DNA of 43,021 bases from the NCBI GenBank assembly GCA_023423835.1, contig JAFAEW010000132.1, positions 1-43,021 of the forward strand, written 5' to 3'. Under the pieces are notes generated by a model that did no database searches, was not told the origin of the DNA, and was given only the letters and a program-made list of their open reading frames with translations. Each line of letters starts with the position of its first letter. Position 1 is the stretch's first letter. This DNA comes from Bacteroidota bacterium. GTDB taxonomy: Bacteria; Bacteroidota; Bacteroidia; Chitinophagales; Chitinophagaceae. The translations under genes were made by a program, and so were the position numbers. Below are positions 33,350 to 42,572 of this stretch, piece by piece.

Positions 33350-33907
33350 CTAAAAATCTTCTTCTCCTTCACCCGAATCATCCTCTTCTGCCTCCGATTC
33401 ATCGGCCCCTTCCTCAGCAAATCCTTCCGTTCCCGTGGGCAGGTCATATTTCTCCTCGATATCGGTAAATTTATTTCCCAGCAAACTGTGCATACCGTAC
33501 TGTTGCGGTCCGATTCCTTCCAGCCGGCTGATGGCGGGATAAGTGAGCTTTGCATTTTCCTCCTTGCTCACAAGGATCAATTCAACCAAAAACATCCAGT
33601 TTTTTTTGAAATCATACTGGTATACAAACTTCTGATTCGTATCCCTGATTTCGCTGCCAATTGTAACATCAGACATAATCAGCGGCTCTGCTTTATAAGG
33701 TTTATCGTATTTCTCGAGTGAGATTTCCCTTCCTTTCTGCCAGTTGTCATTACTTCTGTAAAACGTTGCCTGGTGTTTATTGTCAAAATCGAATGCCCGC
33801 AATATAATTTTGTGCAGGTCTTCAAAGGTTTGATTATGCCGGATCAAAACGTCTCTGTAAACTGCATCATCTTCTTCCAGGTAAACTCTAAATTTTAAAA
33901 TTGCCAT
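33350..33907 (-). CDS. Plasmid pRiA4b ORF-3 family protein
   Basis: The 185-residue protein shows the fold first noted on Agrobacterium plasmid pRiA4b: LKFRVYLEEDDAVYRDVLIR at the N-terminus, TFEDLHKIILRAFDFDNKH, YQYDFKKNWMFLVEL in the middle. The last 25 residues are almost all Glu, Asp, Gly and Ser (for example ESEAEEDDSGEGEEDF), a feature of several Bacteroidota members. Function is unknown; related proteins are found as passengers of transposons, but nothing here suggests mobility. It is 17 nt before the SDR gene. Confidence 0.85.
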   Translation of the reverse strand: MAILKFRVYLEEDDAVYRDVLIRHNQTFEDLHKIILRAFDFDNKHQATFYRSNDNWQKGREISLEKYDKPYKAEPLIMSDVTIGSEIRDTNQKFVYQYDFKKNWMFLVELILVSKEENAKLTYPAISRLEGIGPQQYGMHSLLGNKFTDIEEKYDLPTGTEGFAEEGADESEAEEDDSGEGEEDF

Positions 33908-34012
33908 TCCTGATCTTTAATTGAATGTTTAGCTAATCTTACACCATCATTTCCCGGGAAACAATAAGCGTCAATTTGGTACTGCAATTTATAGACCTAT
34001 TAATGAAAATCA

Positions 34013-35485
34013 CTATTTATTATTTTCCTCCGGAATGGCCAGCCCGATCTCTGCGGCTTTTGCGACCATAAATTCATAAGCGGCGTCAAATTCGTTTGGA
34101 ATAACACCGTCCAAAATTGCTTCCCTGATGGCGTCTTTAATGATCCCGACATTTTTTCCCGGAGGAATCTGCAGCCGTTGCATAATGAAATCGCCCGAAA
34201 CAGGTGGTTGCCAGTTTCTGAGCTTATCCGATGCCTCCACTTCGGCCATTCTTTGGCGTACGTGTTCAAAATTGCGCAGAAAAAGCCGGACTTTCTGCTT
34301 GTTTTTACTTGTTATATCCGCTTCACAAAGCATCATCAGTTCATCAACATCTTCCCCGGCATCATACAACAAACGGCGGATTGCGCTGTCGGTGATATTT
34401 TCTTTAGTAAGGCTTATTGGGCGTAAATGCAGTTCAACCAGTTTTTGGACAAACCGCATTTTTTCATTCATGGGAAGTTTCAGTTGCTGAAATATTTTAG
34501 GAACCATCCTCGCTCCTACCACCTCGTGGCCGTGGAATGTCCAGCCGTGTCCCGTTTCAAATCTTTTTGTAGGCGGCTTTCCAATGTCATGCAGCAAAGC
34601 CGCCCATCTCAACCAGAGGTCAGACGACCGGGCGGAAATATTGTCAAGCACCTGCAACGTATGGTAAAAATTATCTTTATGGCCCACGCCATCTACGTAT
34701 TCTGCACCGTGCAACAACATCATTTGCGGAAAGATGATCTGCAAAATACCGCTTTTACTCAGCAGATCCCAACCGGTGGAAGGCTTCGGGCTCAGCATGA
34801 TTTTATTCAGTTCATCCGTTATCCTTTCCCTGGAAACGATCTTTATTCTGGCGGCATTCCGTTTGATGGACTGAAACGTTTCCTCCGAAATGCTAAACTC
34901 AAGCTGGGTTGCAAACCTGACAGCCCGCATCATCCTGAGAGGATCATCACTAAAAGTCTTATCGGGTGGTAATGGCGTTTGAATGATTTTATTTCTGATA
35001 TCTTCTAAAGCGTTAAAAGGATCAATCAGCTTTCCGGATTCATCGCCATTTAGGTTGATGGCGATGGCATTGATGGTAAAGTCGCGCCGCCGCTGATCGT
35101 CTTCAAGTGTGCCTTTTTCTACCGCCGGCTTCCTGCTGTTTTCAGAATAGCTTTCTTTTCGGGCGCCCACAAATTCGATTTCAAAGGCGCCGGCTGGTTC
35201 TGTTCCATCTTCTCCTGCCCCGTCGCGGGAATAAATCCTTACCTGCGCCGTACCGAAGGTTTTGAAATAAGACACATGCGGACGCGGATGAAAATACGTG
35301 GCTACTTTTTCAGCCAGTAAACAGGCATCGCCCAGACATACAAAATCTGCATCTTTACTTATCCGGCCAATAATCTTATCCCTCACAAAGCCACCAATGA
35401 GGTAACATGGATAGCCAAGCGCCGCCGCTGCCTGTGAAACCTTGTTAATTATCGACAATTCATTTTCGGTACAATCTATATCCAT
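34013..35485 (-). CDS. cca: CCA tRNA nucleotidyltransferase with HD domain
   Basis: This class II nucleotidyltransferase adds or repairs the 3' CCA end of tRNAs. The 490-residue protein contains IGGFVRDKIIG (active-site start), KDADFV with the metal-binding DxD at about 44-46, DQRRRDFTINAIAI and DPLRMMRAVRFATQLEF in the head, and a C-terminal HD phosphohydrolase domain with LLHDIGKPPTKR near residue 308. HD-containing forms can also remove 2',3'-cyclic phosphates. Length fits the HD-containing subgroup. Confidence 0.94.
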   Translation of the reverse strand: MDIDCTENELSIINKVSQAAAALGYPCYLIGGFVRDKIIGRISKDADFVCLGDACLLAEKVATYFHPRPHVSYFKTFGTAQVRIYSRDGAGEDGTEPAGAFEIEFVGARKESYSENSRKPAVEKGTLEDDQRRRDFTINAIAINLNGDESGKLIDPFNALEDIRNKIIQTPLPPDKTFSDDPLRMMRAVRFATQLEFSISEETFQSIKRNAARIKIVSRERITDELNKIMLSPKPSTGWDLLSKSGILQIIFPQMMLLHGAEYVDGVGHKDNFYHTLQVLDNISARSSDLWLRWAALLHDIGKPPTKRFETGHGWTFHGHEVVGARMVPKIFQQLKLPMNEKMRFVQKLVELHLRPISLTKENITDSAIRRLLYDAGEDVDELMMLCEADITSKNKQKVRLFLRNFEHVRQRMAEVEASDKLRNWQPPVSGDFIMQRLQIPPGKNVGIIKDAIREAILDGVIPNEFDAAYEFMVAKAAEIGLAIPEENNK

Positions 35486-35544
35486 CCGCGCAAAGATAAT
35501 TCAGATGGCGGGAAACCGGGGAGAAGGGCGGCAAACATTACCCC

Positions 35545-35579
35545 AAAAAAACAGAACAAAGCAACACGTGCTTTGTTCT
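35545..35579 (-). terminator. Rho-independent terminator after secreted paralogue A
   Basis: AGAACAAAGCA (35553-35563) and TGCTTTGTTCT (35569-35579) make a perfect 11-bp stem with a 5-nt loop. On the minus strand the hairpin is followed by GTTTTTTT. It ends the transcript of the gene at 35601-36032 before cca. Confidence 0.85.
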
Positions 35580-35600
35580 TTCCTTATTTAATCTTCCTGT

Positions 35601-36032
35601 TTAAATACTGATTTTGATATAACCATCATTTTGATCTACCATCTGTCTTCCGTACATCAGCAGTTGCTGGCCATTGGTATTGTATTCGAGGGTATATAAT
35701 ACTTCAAGATGTTCCTTTCCTTTTTTGATTTCCCTTACCAAAAGGCTGTGCGGAATGGCAGCATCAAGAGAAGGAAAATCAGCTAATTCTGTTGGAAGAA
35801 AAGTTTTTGTCCATACAGAGGTGCGATTTTTTCCATCAACTTTCTCAATGGTGACTTTTACCTGCACAAACGTATTCTTGTATACGTCGGCATTGTAGTC
35901 GCAATCTTTATATATTAAAAGAGAAATATTTTTATTGGTAGTGTTTACACTTTTGGTTTCGCCGGCAGGTTTTACAAAAGCAACAGAGGCTACCATGAAT
36001 GCGATCGTCCAGCTTAAAAAATGCGTTTTCAT
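35601..36032 (-). CDS. Secreted protein of unknown function, tandem paralogue A
   Basis: The 143-residue product has a signal peptide (MKTHFLSWTIAFMVASVAFV) and a beta-rich mature part: ISLLIYKDCDYNADVYKNT, VKVTIEKVDGKNRTSVWTK, a FLPTELADFP turn, and YTLEYNTNGQQLLMYG. I do not recognise a domain. It is of exactly the same length as the gene at 36484-36915 and shares YK..DY.AD.YKNT, VTIEK, FLP, AIP, YTL.YNTNG and the ending ISI. The two clearly arose by tandem duplication. Periplasmic or extracellular location is likely. It is followed by a strong terminator. Confidence 0.82.
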   Translation of the reverse strand: MKTHFLSWTIAFMVASVAFVKPAGETKSVNTTNKNISLLIYKDCDYNADVYKNTFVQVKVTIEKVDGKNRTSVWTKTFLPTELADFPSLDAAIPHSLLVREIKKGKEHLEVLYTLEYNTNGQQLLMYGRQMVDQNDGYIKISI

Positions 36033-36483
36033 AACAAATCAATTTGGTATGATTAAAACAAAAGCTGTGAACTTTTGCCAAAACGAAATTCAAAATCGTT
36101 GAATTTGTCAAAAAGCGAGGATCAGCGGCAAAAAAGCCATGATGAACGGTTTCATCCAAATTATTGCCGAACTGTAGAGGTTTGAAATAGTGTTCGGATT
36201 TGTAATAAAACTGTTCGCTTTCAGACAACTGAAGCATTCAATCGAAAATCAGAAAACTATTCATAACGGAAAATAGCCTCTTATTCGCTCCGCAAAGCGC
36301 TTAAAGAAGCCTGCTACTATTGCAAAAAAAAACGCCGGTAGCCTTTCTGTTCACAACTTATCCTAAAAAAAATCCCCGCCGGTGAAGATGGCAGAGAAAA
36401 AAAAGGCAATGGGCAAAGATTCTTTCGGATGATAAAACCAAGGATTAAGAAAAAAGGGCGGGTTGATTTTTTTGACTGAAGAA
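36033..36483. other. 451-bp region between the two secreted paralogues
   Basis: It holds the upstream region of paralogue A, including the conserved block with CAAAAG-N7-CTTTTG at 36059-36077 and a further stretch (near 36190, CGGATTTGTAATAAAACTG) that recurs upstream of paralogue B near 37077. Around 36300-36480 it is purine-rich and low in complexity. No gene is seen. Confidence 0.5.
36059..36077. promoter_or_regulatory. Duplicated upstream palindrome, copy A
   Basis: CAAAAG (36059-36064), seven bases, CTTTTG (36072-36077), lying 26 nt before the start of paralogue A. The same palindrome and flanks recur at 36941-36959. Confidence 0.45.
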
Positions 36484-36915
36484 CTAAATACTTATATTCA
36501 CTACCATATTATCGCTGTTTACGGCTTGCATTCCGGACATGACCAGTTCTTTTCCATTGGTATTATAGGCAAGGGTATAAATGACCTGAAGTTTTTCCCC
36601 TGAATTAAGGTTGCTAATCCTGAGCGTTTGGGGAATTGCCTTTCCTGAATCGGGAAAACTTGAAATTGCAGCAGGAAGAAAACTTTGATTCCAAAGTGTC
36701 ATCCGCTTGCCGTCCTTTATCTTTTCAATAGTAACGCTAAGCTTCACGCTGGTATTTTTGTAGATGTCTGCCTCATAGTCGGCAGTTTTGTATATGGCAA
36801 AAGAAACATTTTGAGTTGTACTACGATTTTCGTTGGTTATCTGCCAGGCAGTGGTAAAGAGGAAAACGGATGTCATCGTAATCATCACTGTCCAGATTAT
36901 AAAGTACGTTTTCAT
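36484..36915 (-). CDS. Secreted protein of unknown function, tandem paralogue B
   Basis: From the ATG at 36915 this is 143 residues with a signal peptide (MKTYFIIWTVMITMTSVFLF). The mature part aligns without gaps worth noting to paralogue A: VSFAIYKTADYEADIYKNT, VTIEKIKDGK, LWNQSFLPAAISSFP, VIYTLAYNTNGKELVM and the final NISI. The reading frame is open 16 codons further upstream, but the shared N-terminus fixes the start. An inherited palindrome lies 25 nt upstream. The function is unknown; two copies with diverged sequence suggest different partners or conditions. Confidence 0.82.
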   Translation of the reverse strand: MKTYFIIWTVMITMTSVFLFTTAWQITNENRSTTQNVSFAIYKTADYEADIYKNTSVKLSVTIEKIKDGKRMTLWNQSFLPAAISSFPDSGKAIPQTLRISNLNSGEKLQVIYTLAYNTNGKELVMSGMQAVNSDNMVVNISI

Positions 36916-36940
36916 ATAAATCAATTTGACACCGTTAGAA

Positions 36941-36959
36941 CAAAAGCCGTGAACTTTTG
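36941..36959. promoter_or_regulatory. Duplicated upstream palindrome, copy B
   Basis: CAAAAG (36941-36946), seven bases, CTTTTG (36954-36959) with the flanking GTGAACTTTTGCCAAAAC kept as in copy A, 25 nt before paralogue B. Confidence 0.45.
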
Positions 36960-37137
36960 CCAAAACCGTATTCGAATTCGTGCTCTTTGACGAATAGCAG
37001 GGATAACCGGCGAAATATTCAGGATGAATGGATTTGACTGCAATAGCCTAAAAAAAGCGGCAAAAGGAAAACTGTTCGGATTTGTTACAAAAACCGTTCG
37101 GATTCACACAAAAGAGGTGACGGCAGCGCAGGAGCAT

Positions 37138-37173
37138 AAAAAAATCCCTGCCGGTTTTACACAGACAGGGATC
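37138..37173 (-). terminator. Rho-independent terminator after the T9SS-exported protein
   Basis: ATCCCTG (37145-37151) and CAGGGAT (37167-37173) form a perfect 7-bp stem; on the minus strand the stem is followed directly by T7 (37144-37138). It lies about 20 bp after the stop of the gene at 37194. Confidence 0.85.
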
Positions 37174-37193
37174 AGCAAATGATTACTTAATCT

Positions 37194-38306
37194 TTATTCA
37201 ATCACAATCTTTGTTTTCTCATTTAAGCCGGTTCCTTTTAAGGTTACCATATACAGACCTTTCACAGGTTTGTTTTTCAATTCAAAGGAATACGACCTGT
37301 TGCTTCCGTCGAGCTGTACCGTTTGGGTTAAAACGGTTCTTCCATTCATATCGGTAACCTGCAGTTGCGCGTTTCCATTGTATCCCGGACGTTTGAAAAA
37401 CAATAGTCCTTTTGAAGGATTGGGATAAACCTGCAGTAATAATGCGGGATTCATCACCAAAACCCTGGTTTCGGAGATAAGGTATTTCCCGTCGAGGTCC
37501 ATCTGTTTCAACCGGTAAAAGTTGCTGCCCGTCAACGGCTGGTTGTCGTAAGCCGAATAGAGCGTGCCTTGAGATGAATTGCCTTTTGCCTGCACTTTCG
37601 ACAAAGTTTGCCAGTTGTCTTTTCCGTTGCTGCTTCTTTCAACGGCAAAATAATCGGCATTCTGCTCGGTGGCGGTCTTCCAGTTTAACCTGGCTCGTCC
37701 GCCTTCGTTTTCCACCGTAAAATAAGCAAACTGAACAGGAAGAACGGCCGCCGTAGTGAAGGAGGGCAACGCTTCCGGATAGCCCGAAACCGGATCAACC
37801 CTGAAATAATAGGTAGTTGATGGCTTCATGTTTTCAGTCGGCTTAAACACCCATTCATATTCGGTTGCACTGCCAACCGGAATTTCATTGTGTGTCAGCT
37901 CCGTGCTTGAAACCACCATTTTTCCGGGAAAAAACGGATAAGCCATCGTCAACTGGGAAGTAGTAGCTTCTCCATCGGTTACATTGGGATCGGTGCCTGC
38001 CAGAACAAAAGCTTTTGTTCCCGCAACCGTACTGATGGTATCCCAGGGACCGGAGGCTGAGGTAGCATATTGCAGCACACTCGTGGCCACATCACTCGCC
38101 AGCGTTTGCGTGTTATACAATCCGATTCTCAGCCGGATAACGTTTGAACTGCTGCTGATGGTAACGGCCGTGTTTTGTTCGGCCATGTAGGTTGCCGTTG
38201 TTTCATTGCCGTCATCATTTCTCCAGCGCCAGCTTCCCTGCGTTACCAGCGCAAAGCTTTGCATGGAAAGAAATGCCAGGACCGATAAGAGTAAAAATTT
38301 TTTCAT
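37194..38306 (-). CDS. T9SS-exported protein with type A sorting domain
   Basis: The 370-residue protein has a signal peptide (MKKFLLLSVLAFLSMQSFA), a beta-sandwich body (residues about 20-190) with no domain I can name, a fibronectin-like segment (LNWKTATEQNADYFAVERSS), and a C-terminal type IX sorting domain starting VYPNPSKGLLFF and ending EKTKIVIE. The LPVQFAYFTVE linker before the fibronectin-like part is typical of Bacteroidota T9SS cargo. Surface or extracellular location is expected. It is a single-gene unit bounded by terminators on both sides. Confidence 0.88.
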   Translation of the reverse strand: MKKFLLLSVLAFLSMQSFALVTQGSWRWRNDDGNETTATYMAEQNTAVTISSSSNVIRLRIGLYNTQTLASDVATSVLQYATSASGPWDTISTVAGTKAFVLAGTDPNVTDGEATTSQLTMAYPFFPGKMVVSSTELTHNEIPVGSATEYEWVFKPTENMKPSTTYYFRVDPVSGYPEALPSFTTAAVLPVQFAYFTVENEGGRARLNWKTATEQNADYFAVERSSNGKDNWQTLSKVQAKGNSSQGTLYSAYDNQPLTGSNFYRLKQMDLDGKYLISETRVLVMNPALLLQVYPNPSKGLLFFKRPGYNGNAQLQVTDMNGRTVLTQTVQLDGSNRSYSFELKNKPVKGLYMVTLKGTGLNEKTKIVIE

Positions 38307-38440
38307 AAGGAGGAATGTTTGAACATTTAAAAATTAATGGAAAATTAGAAATAATTTTTAACAATCAGAAAAATATATTTTTTCAGAATTCAACCGGTTT
38401 TTTTTTGATATGGTCATGGTTATGAAAGCCTTTTAAACAC

Positions 38441-38471
38441 AAAAAACCCCGCCAAAGGCAGGGCTTTTTTT
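38441..38471 (-). terminator. Bidirectional terminator after the Oar-like receptor
   Basis: A CCCCGCC-AAA-GGCAGGG stem with one mismatch is flanked by A6 on one side and T7 on the other, so it can act in both directions. It lies 22 bp after the receptor stop. Confidence 0.8.
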
Positions 38472-38492
38472 ATTCTAACACACCTCTTCAGA

Positions 38493-41400
38493 TTAGAAAG
38501 TATATCTCAAACCGATCTGCATATTCCAGGTATTTCCAGGATAAAATGCATCTCTGTAAGGATTTTCCGGCAAAACAATACTTCCGTCCGGTTGTTTTAC
38601 GGTAATCATATTGAAGGTAGGAACGCCTTCCGGACTAACACTTTTCACATTCAACAATCCATAGTTGTAGTTTGAACCACCGTTCAACTCCTGCAGCACT
38701 CCCCATTTGGAGTTCAGAAGGTTACCAACATTTAAGATGTCGACACTGATCTGTAGTGTATTTCTGTTTTTACCGATATTGGTAAAGATGTCCTGCAACA
38801 AACGAAAATCGAAACGGTTAAACCAGGGCAATAATCCTGAATTGCGCTCAACATACTGACCTTTAGCATCTTTCAACGCCTTGCTGTTGTTTACAAATTT
38901 TTCGAAAGCCGCTCTTTGCTGATCTGCTGTAAATTGAACAGTTCCGTCAGAATTTGTGATGTCGGTAAAGTTCAGTTCACTTGCACTTGCCGGCACATAC
39001 AATAAATCCAGACTCACCCCATCCATGTTGATATCATTGCTGTAGGTATAAGCAAATCTTCCTGCATTAGATCCCTGATAGAATAAGGAAACGGTAGTAG
39101 CAAGATGACCGGCATATTCAACACGATAGGAAACATTTCCTACTACGCGGTGAGGAATAGAATACTGCGAATATCCGAGTAACAATTCATTGGGATCGTT
39201 TACAGAATAGTTGTTAGACCAGGCAGAATTTGCTGAAGAACCGGGGTTTCCGCTCACGTCTTTCGCCATTGTATAGGTGTAGAAGATTGATCCGAATAAT
39301 CCCTTTCTCTGCGGAAGGCTGAATCCGATGGTGGCAGCCATTGAACGGCCTTTATTGGTATTTGACAACACCGGCACTACGCTTCCTGTAGCAGGATTAT
39401 AGACAGCGTTGTTTTTGTTGATCCAATATTCACGATCGTCACCTGCATAATTGAGGGTTGCGGTGGCCGGCTTCCTGTTGGCGTTGAACTGATAAACAGC
39501 ATTGATATCTTTACTGTAAATGAAGTCGAAAGTAGCTACCAGCGGAGTTGAGGGGATCTTATAATCCGCACCGATATTTGTTCTCCAGATCTGCGGCATT
39601 TTGAAGTCAGGATCAATCAGATTTACAGTTCCCGGTGCTTTTGTGGAAGGTGAAGTCGGGAAATCTGAAGGAAGTTGTTTAATCCAGTAATATGGATCAG
39701 GACTAAAATGATCAATCTTTGCAAGAGTGGCTGAATTAACCGGTTCAAACTGATTCTGTAAAACACCTGAATTGGTGGGCTGATTGGTAAACCAAACAAA
39801 TGGAATCAAACCGGTAAAGATACCTGTACCACCGCGAAGCTGTAAGCTACGGTTTCCAAATACATCATAGTTAAATCCAACGCGGGGCGATAACAGCAAT
39901 CGTGTTTTCGGCCAGGTAGAAGTTGAATAAGTGGTTGGTTTATAATTCTTATCCAGCAATTGCAAGGTGTCGATTGTAGGATTGTGCAGCGGATCGTTCA
40001 GGAAGAACGGTACATCAATACGAAGTCCTACTGTAAGGTTTAATTTCGGTGACAATTGAATTTTATCCTGTCCGTAAATTCCGCCCATTGCAAAATTTGC
40101 TTTCGCATACGTATCGCTTCCGTAAGGATAAGTGATCGCATAGGAAACCGGAGGCGCATCATTCAAAAAGTCGTTTACACTATTGTAACGGTAATAAGAA
40201 GTTCCTTCTCTTACATAACTGTTTTTGAAGTCCATTATTTCCATACTCAAACCGGTAGTGATCGTGTGCTTTCCGGACAAATAAGTAAGGTTATCGATGA
40301 AGGAATAATTGTTATTGATAACCGCGTTATTGTAAGAAAAAAGCTCGGTTCCAAAGCTCATGTAGTTGCTTCCGTCTTCCCAGATGTCAACAAAAGGGAA
40401 CAACTGACCGGGTGTACTGCGCCTGCTTTCAATATAACTGTAAGTGGCGAGGAATTGATTGGAAAGTCTGTTGCTGAAGCTGCTGTTTAATTCCGCCGTC
40501 AGGGAACGAACGATATTTTTGAACGAATAATTTGCGTATTCAAAGGCAATTGATTCAGATCCGATTCTGCCTGAACTCGAACGCGGGTTAGGTCCTGAAT
40601 TGAAGTTCGTTGCCTGATCACTCGTTCCTACTACCTGGTTGTAGCGGATGCTAAACTTATTTCTGGTGTTGATGTTCCAGTCAATGCGGCCCAGGAATTT
40701 GGTGTCTTCATTCGTATAATCATTAGCATAATTTTCATAACGACCCGGATTGTATCCGTATTTGCTTTGCAGGTAAGAACTTACCGCATCAAGGTCTTCA
40801 GCCGTTGTTCTTGAAACATTCGGACCGCTTTGTCCGCGGTTTGCTACCCAGGTATTTCCCGGATATACATATTTCGACTTTTCAAAGTTTCCGAAGATGA
40901 AAAGCTTGTTTTTGATAATCGGACCTCCCAAACGGGCACCATACACTTTGTTGGTCGTTTTGGCTGTATCGTTGAGATCCTTTCCGTTTAATTTCTGACC
41001 GTTGAATGATTGATCGCGGTACAGTCCATAGATTGATCCGCTCCATTTATTGGTACCGCTTTTGGTAACCGCGTTGATGGCTGCGCCGGTAAATCCCGAT
41101 TGCCTTACATCGTATGGTGCGATATTTACCTGCACTTCTTCAATCGCATCCAGGGAGATCGGCTGTGCGTCACCGCCCGGCAATAAATCACTTGAAAGAC
41201 CAAATCCGTTGTTGAAAGTTGCACCGTCAACTTTTACGCTGTTAAAACGGTTGTCGCGTCCCGCAAATCCGTTTCCGTTGGCCTGAGGCGTAAGACGGGT
41301 AAAATCGGTGATACTTCTCTTGATTGTTGGCAGATCCTCCAGCTGGCGGGAAGTAATATTGGTGGCAGCGCCGGTTCTGCGATTGTTGAGAATCGGATTT

Positions 41401-41780
41401 CTTGCTGCAGAAGTGACAACAATATTGGTTAACTCCTGTTGCTGTTCACTCACCTTTTCTTTTACAACGTAGGGCTCCCCAAGGCTGAGGAATACGTTTT
41501 CAAGTTTAATCGGTTCATATCCTACAAAAGAAATTTCGATGGTGTAAGGTCCGCCCGGACGCATACCCTGAATTACAAAGGTTCCGTCTTTTGAGGTAAT
41601 GGTTTGATACTTTGTTCCGGAGGGAAGATGAGTTGCGGTAACAGTTGCTCCTGCAAGGCCTTCGTTGTTAGGCTGGTCTACTGTACCCGTGATGCTACTG
41701 TTGGTTACCTGTGCACGGGTGATATTGACACTGCCAATACCCAGTAAAAACAGGAAAGCCAATAGATAAAATTTGCGCAT
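38493..41780 (-). CDS. Oar-like TonB-dependent outer membrane receptor
   Basis: From the ATG at 41780 this is 1,095 residues. It has a signal peptide (KFYLLAFLFLLGIGSVNITRA), a carboxypeptidase-regulatory-like beta-sandwich (ITGTVDQPNNEGLAGATV to VGYEPIKLENV, about 27-105), a plug domain with VKVDGATFNNGFG and NAVTKSGTNKWSGS, and a large barrel ending MQIGLRYTF with the terminal Phe needed for assembly. This matches the Oar family of Myxococcus and Bacteroidota, which bring in large substrates or export signals; the ligand is not known. The frame is open to 41924, but the shorter start gives the correct signal peptide. A CACCTTTG element (41804-41797) lies 16 nt upstream. Confidence 0.92.
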   Translation of the reverse strand: MRKFYLLAFLFLLGIGSVNITRAQVTNSSITGTVDQPNNEGLAGATVTATHLPSGTKYQTITSKDGTFVIQGMRPGGPYTIEISFVGYEPIKLENVFLSLGEPYVVKEKVSEQQQELTNIVVTSAARNPILNNRRTGAATNITSRQLEDLPTIKRSITDFTRLTPQANGNGFAGRDNRFNSVKVDGATFNNGFGLSSDLLPGGDAQPISLDAIEEVQVNIAPYDVRQSGFTGAAINAVTKSGTNKWSGSIYGLYRDQSFNGQKLNGKDLNDTAKTTNKVYGARLGGPIIKNKLFIFGNFEKSKYVYPGNTWVANRGQSGPNVSRTTAEDLDAVSSYLQSKYGYNPGRYENYANDYTNEDTKFLGRIDWNINTRNKFSIRYNQVVGTSDQATNFNSGPNPRSSSGRIGSESIAFEYANYSFKNIVRSLTAELNSSFSNRLSNQFLATYSYIESRRSTPGQLFPFVDIWEDGSNYMSFGTELFSYNNAVINNNYSFIDNLTYLSGKHTITTGLSMEIMDFKNSYVREGTSYYRYNSVNDFLNDAPPVSYAITYPYGSDTYAKANFAMGGIYGQDKIQLSPKLNLTVGLRIDVPFFLNDPLHNPTIDTLQLLDKNYKPTTYSTSTWPKTRLLLSPRVGFNYDVFGNRSLQLRGGTGIFTGLIPFVWFTNQPTNSGVLQNQFEPVNSATLAKIDHFSPDPYYWIKQLPSDFPTSPSTKAPGTVNLIDPDFKMPQIWRTNIGADYKIPSTPLVATFDFIYSKDINAVYQFNANRKPATATLNYAGDDREYWINKNNAVYNPATGSVVPVLSNTNKGRSMAATIGFSLPQRKGLFGSIFYTYTMAKDVSGNPGSSANSAWSNNYSVNDPNELLLGYSQYSIPHRVVGNVSYRVEYAGHLATTVSLFYQGSNAGRFAYTYSNDINMDGVSLDLLYVPASASELNFTDITNSDGTVQFTADQQRAAFEKFVNNSKALKDAKGQYVERNSGLLPWFNRFDFRLLQDIFTNIGKNRNTLQISVDILNVGNLLNSKWGVLQELNGGSNYNYGLLNVKSVSPEGVPTFNMITVKQPDGSIVLPENPYRDAFYPGNTWNMQIGLRYTF

Positions 41781-41998
41781 ATTTTGAAATTTTGCGCAAA
41801 GGTGGGAAGGTTTGGGCAAAAAGTAAAATTTGAATGTAAAGAAATTATTACCAAATTTTCCCGCCATCCGGCCAAAAAGGCTGATCTTTGCATCAAATAC
41901 CCAAAAAACCATTGTTTTGATCAAAAAACCAACGGTTTTAACGGTGTTTAGTTAAAAATTCCGGCTCCTTAAAAAGAACTTAAATACGGGAAAAGGCG

Positions 41999-42424
41999 TT
42001 ATCTCAAACGATCGGCACTACGCACAAGTTTTTGATCGCGGTAAATTCCCCTCGCAGCAAGAATGAGGAAAATTGGAATTATAAATACGATTGCGGAGGT
42101 TAAAGCGAAGTCACCATTGTTATACCTTTTCACCTGTCCGAAATACAACACGAGGATGAGAATGGATAAGACGAGGTCGGCCAAAACAAGCTTGAGCTGG
42201 AGCGACCGGTTTTTGAAGAGGAAGATATTAATAAACGAAAGGGTTCCGCAAATGACGGTAAGAATCAGGATGGGCATATTGGTAATTCCGGTAAACTGCT
42301 GAAATCCCTGCGATGTAAGATCGGCAGGATCTGAAAGAATGCCTGAATAAAAAGAGGTTCTCAAGGAAATGAATGCGCAGATTGCGGCAATCAACAGCCA
42401 AATCGTTTGTGATCGTTGTATCAT
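41999..42424 (-). CDS. DUF4293 family four-helix membrane protein
   Basis: The 141-residue protein begins MIQRSQTIWLLIAAICAF and has four predicted membrane helices (about 8-25, 48-66, 78-96 and 106-126), with a basic C-terminus (YRDQKLVRSADRLR). MIQR-Q-(T/S)-(I/L)-(W/Y)-L at the N-terminus is the mark of the DUF4293 family in Bacteroidota, whose function is not known. It is divergent from ffh, with 148 bp between the starts. Confidence 0.87.
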   Translation of the reverse strand: MIQRSQTIWLLIAAICAFISLRTSFYSGILSDPADLTSQGFQQFTGITNMPILILTVICGTLSFINIFLFKNRSLQLKLVLADLVLSILILVLYFGQVKRYNNGDFALTSAIVFIIPIFLILAARGIYRDQKLVRSADRLR

Positions 42425-42540
42425 AAAGCCTGTTTGAGCTGTAAAGATAAAAAGTTACAAAAATGTTTGGGATAAAAAATTATTGCCCGGACAAATCCGA
42501 TAATACCCGCTTCCCGGTATCGATTGAAAGAGGGAAATTG

Positions 42541-42548
42541 TATATTTG
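42541..42548 (+). promoter_or_regulatory. Probable -7 promoter element of ffh
   Basis: TATATTTG followed by C matches TAnnTTTG exactly, 25 nt before the ffh ATG, giving a leader of about 20 nt. A TTG at 42524-42526 lies 14 nt upstream. Confidence 0.5.
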
Positions 42549-42572
42549 CAACCTTAAAAATTTTGCCGTTTT

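Noticed and set aside
33350..33907. Mobile-element passenger gene
   Set aside because: The family is named after a plasmid and occurs with transposons, but no terminal repeats, transposase or target duplication flank it here.
41781..41924. 48-residue N-terminal extension of the Oar-like receptor
   Set aside because: It hides the signal peptide, which begins at the ATG at 41780, and crosses the probable promoter.
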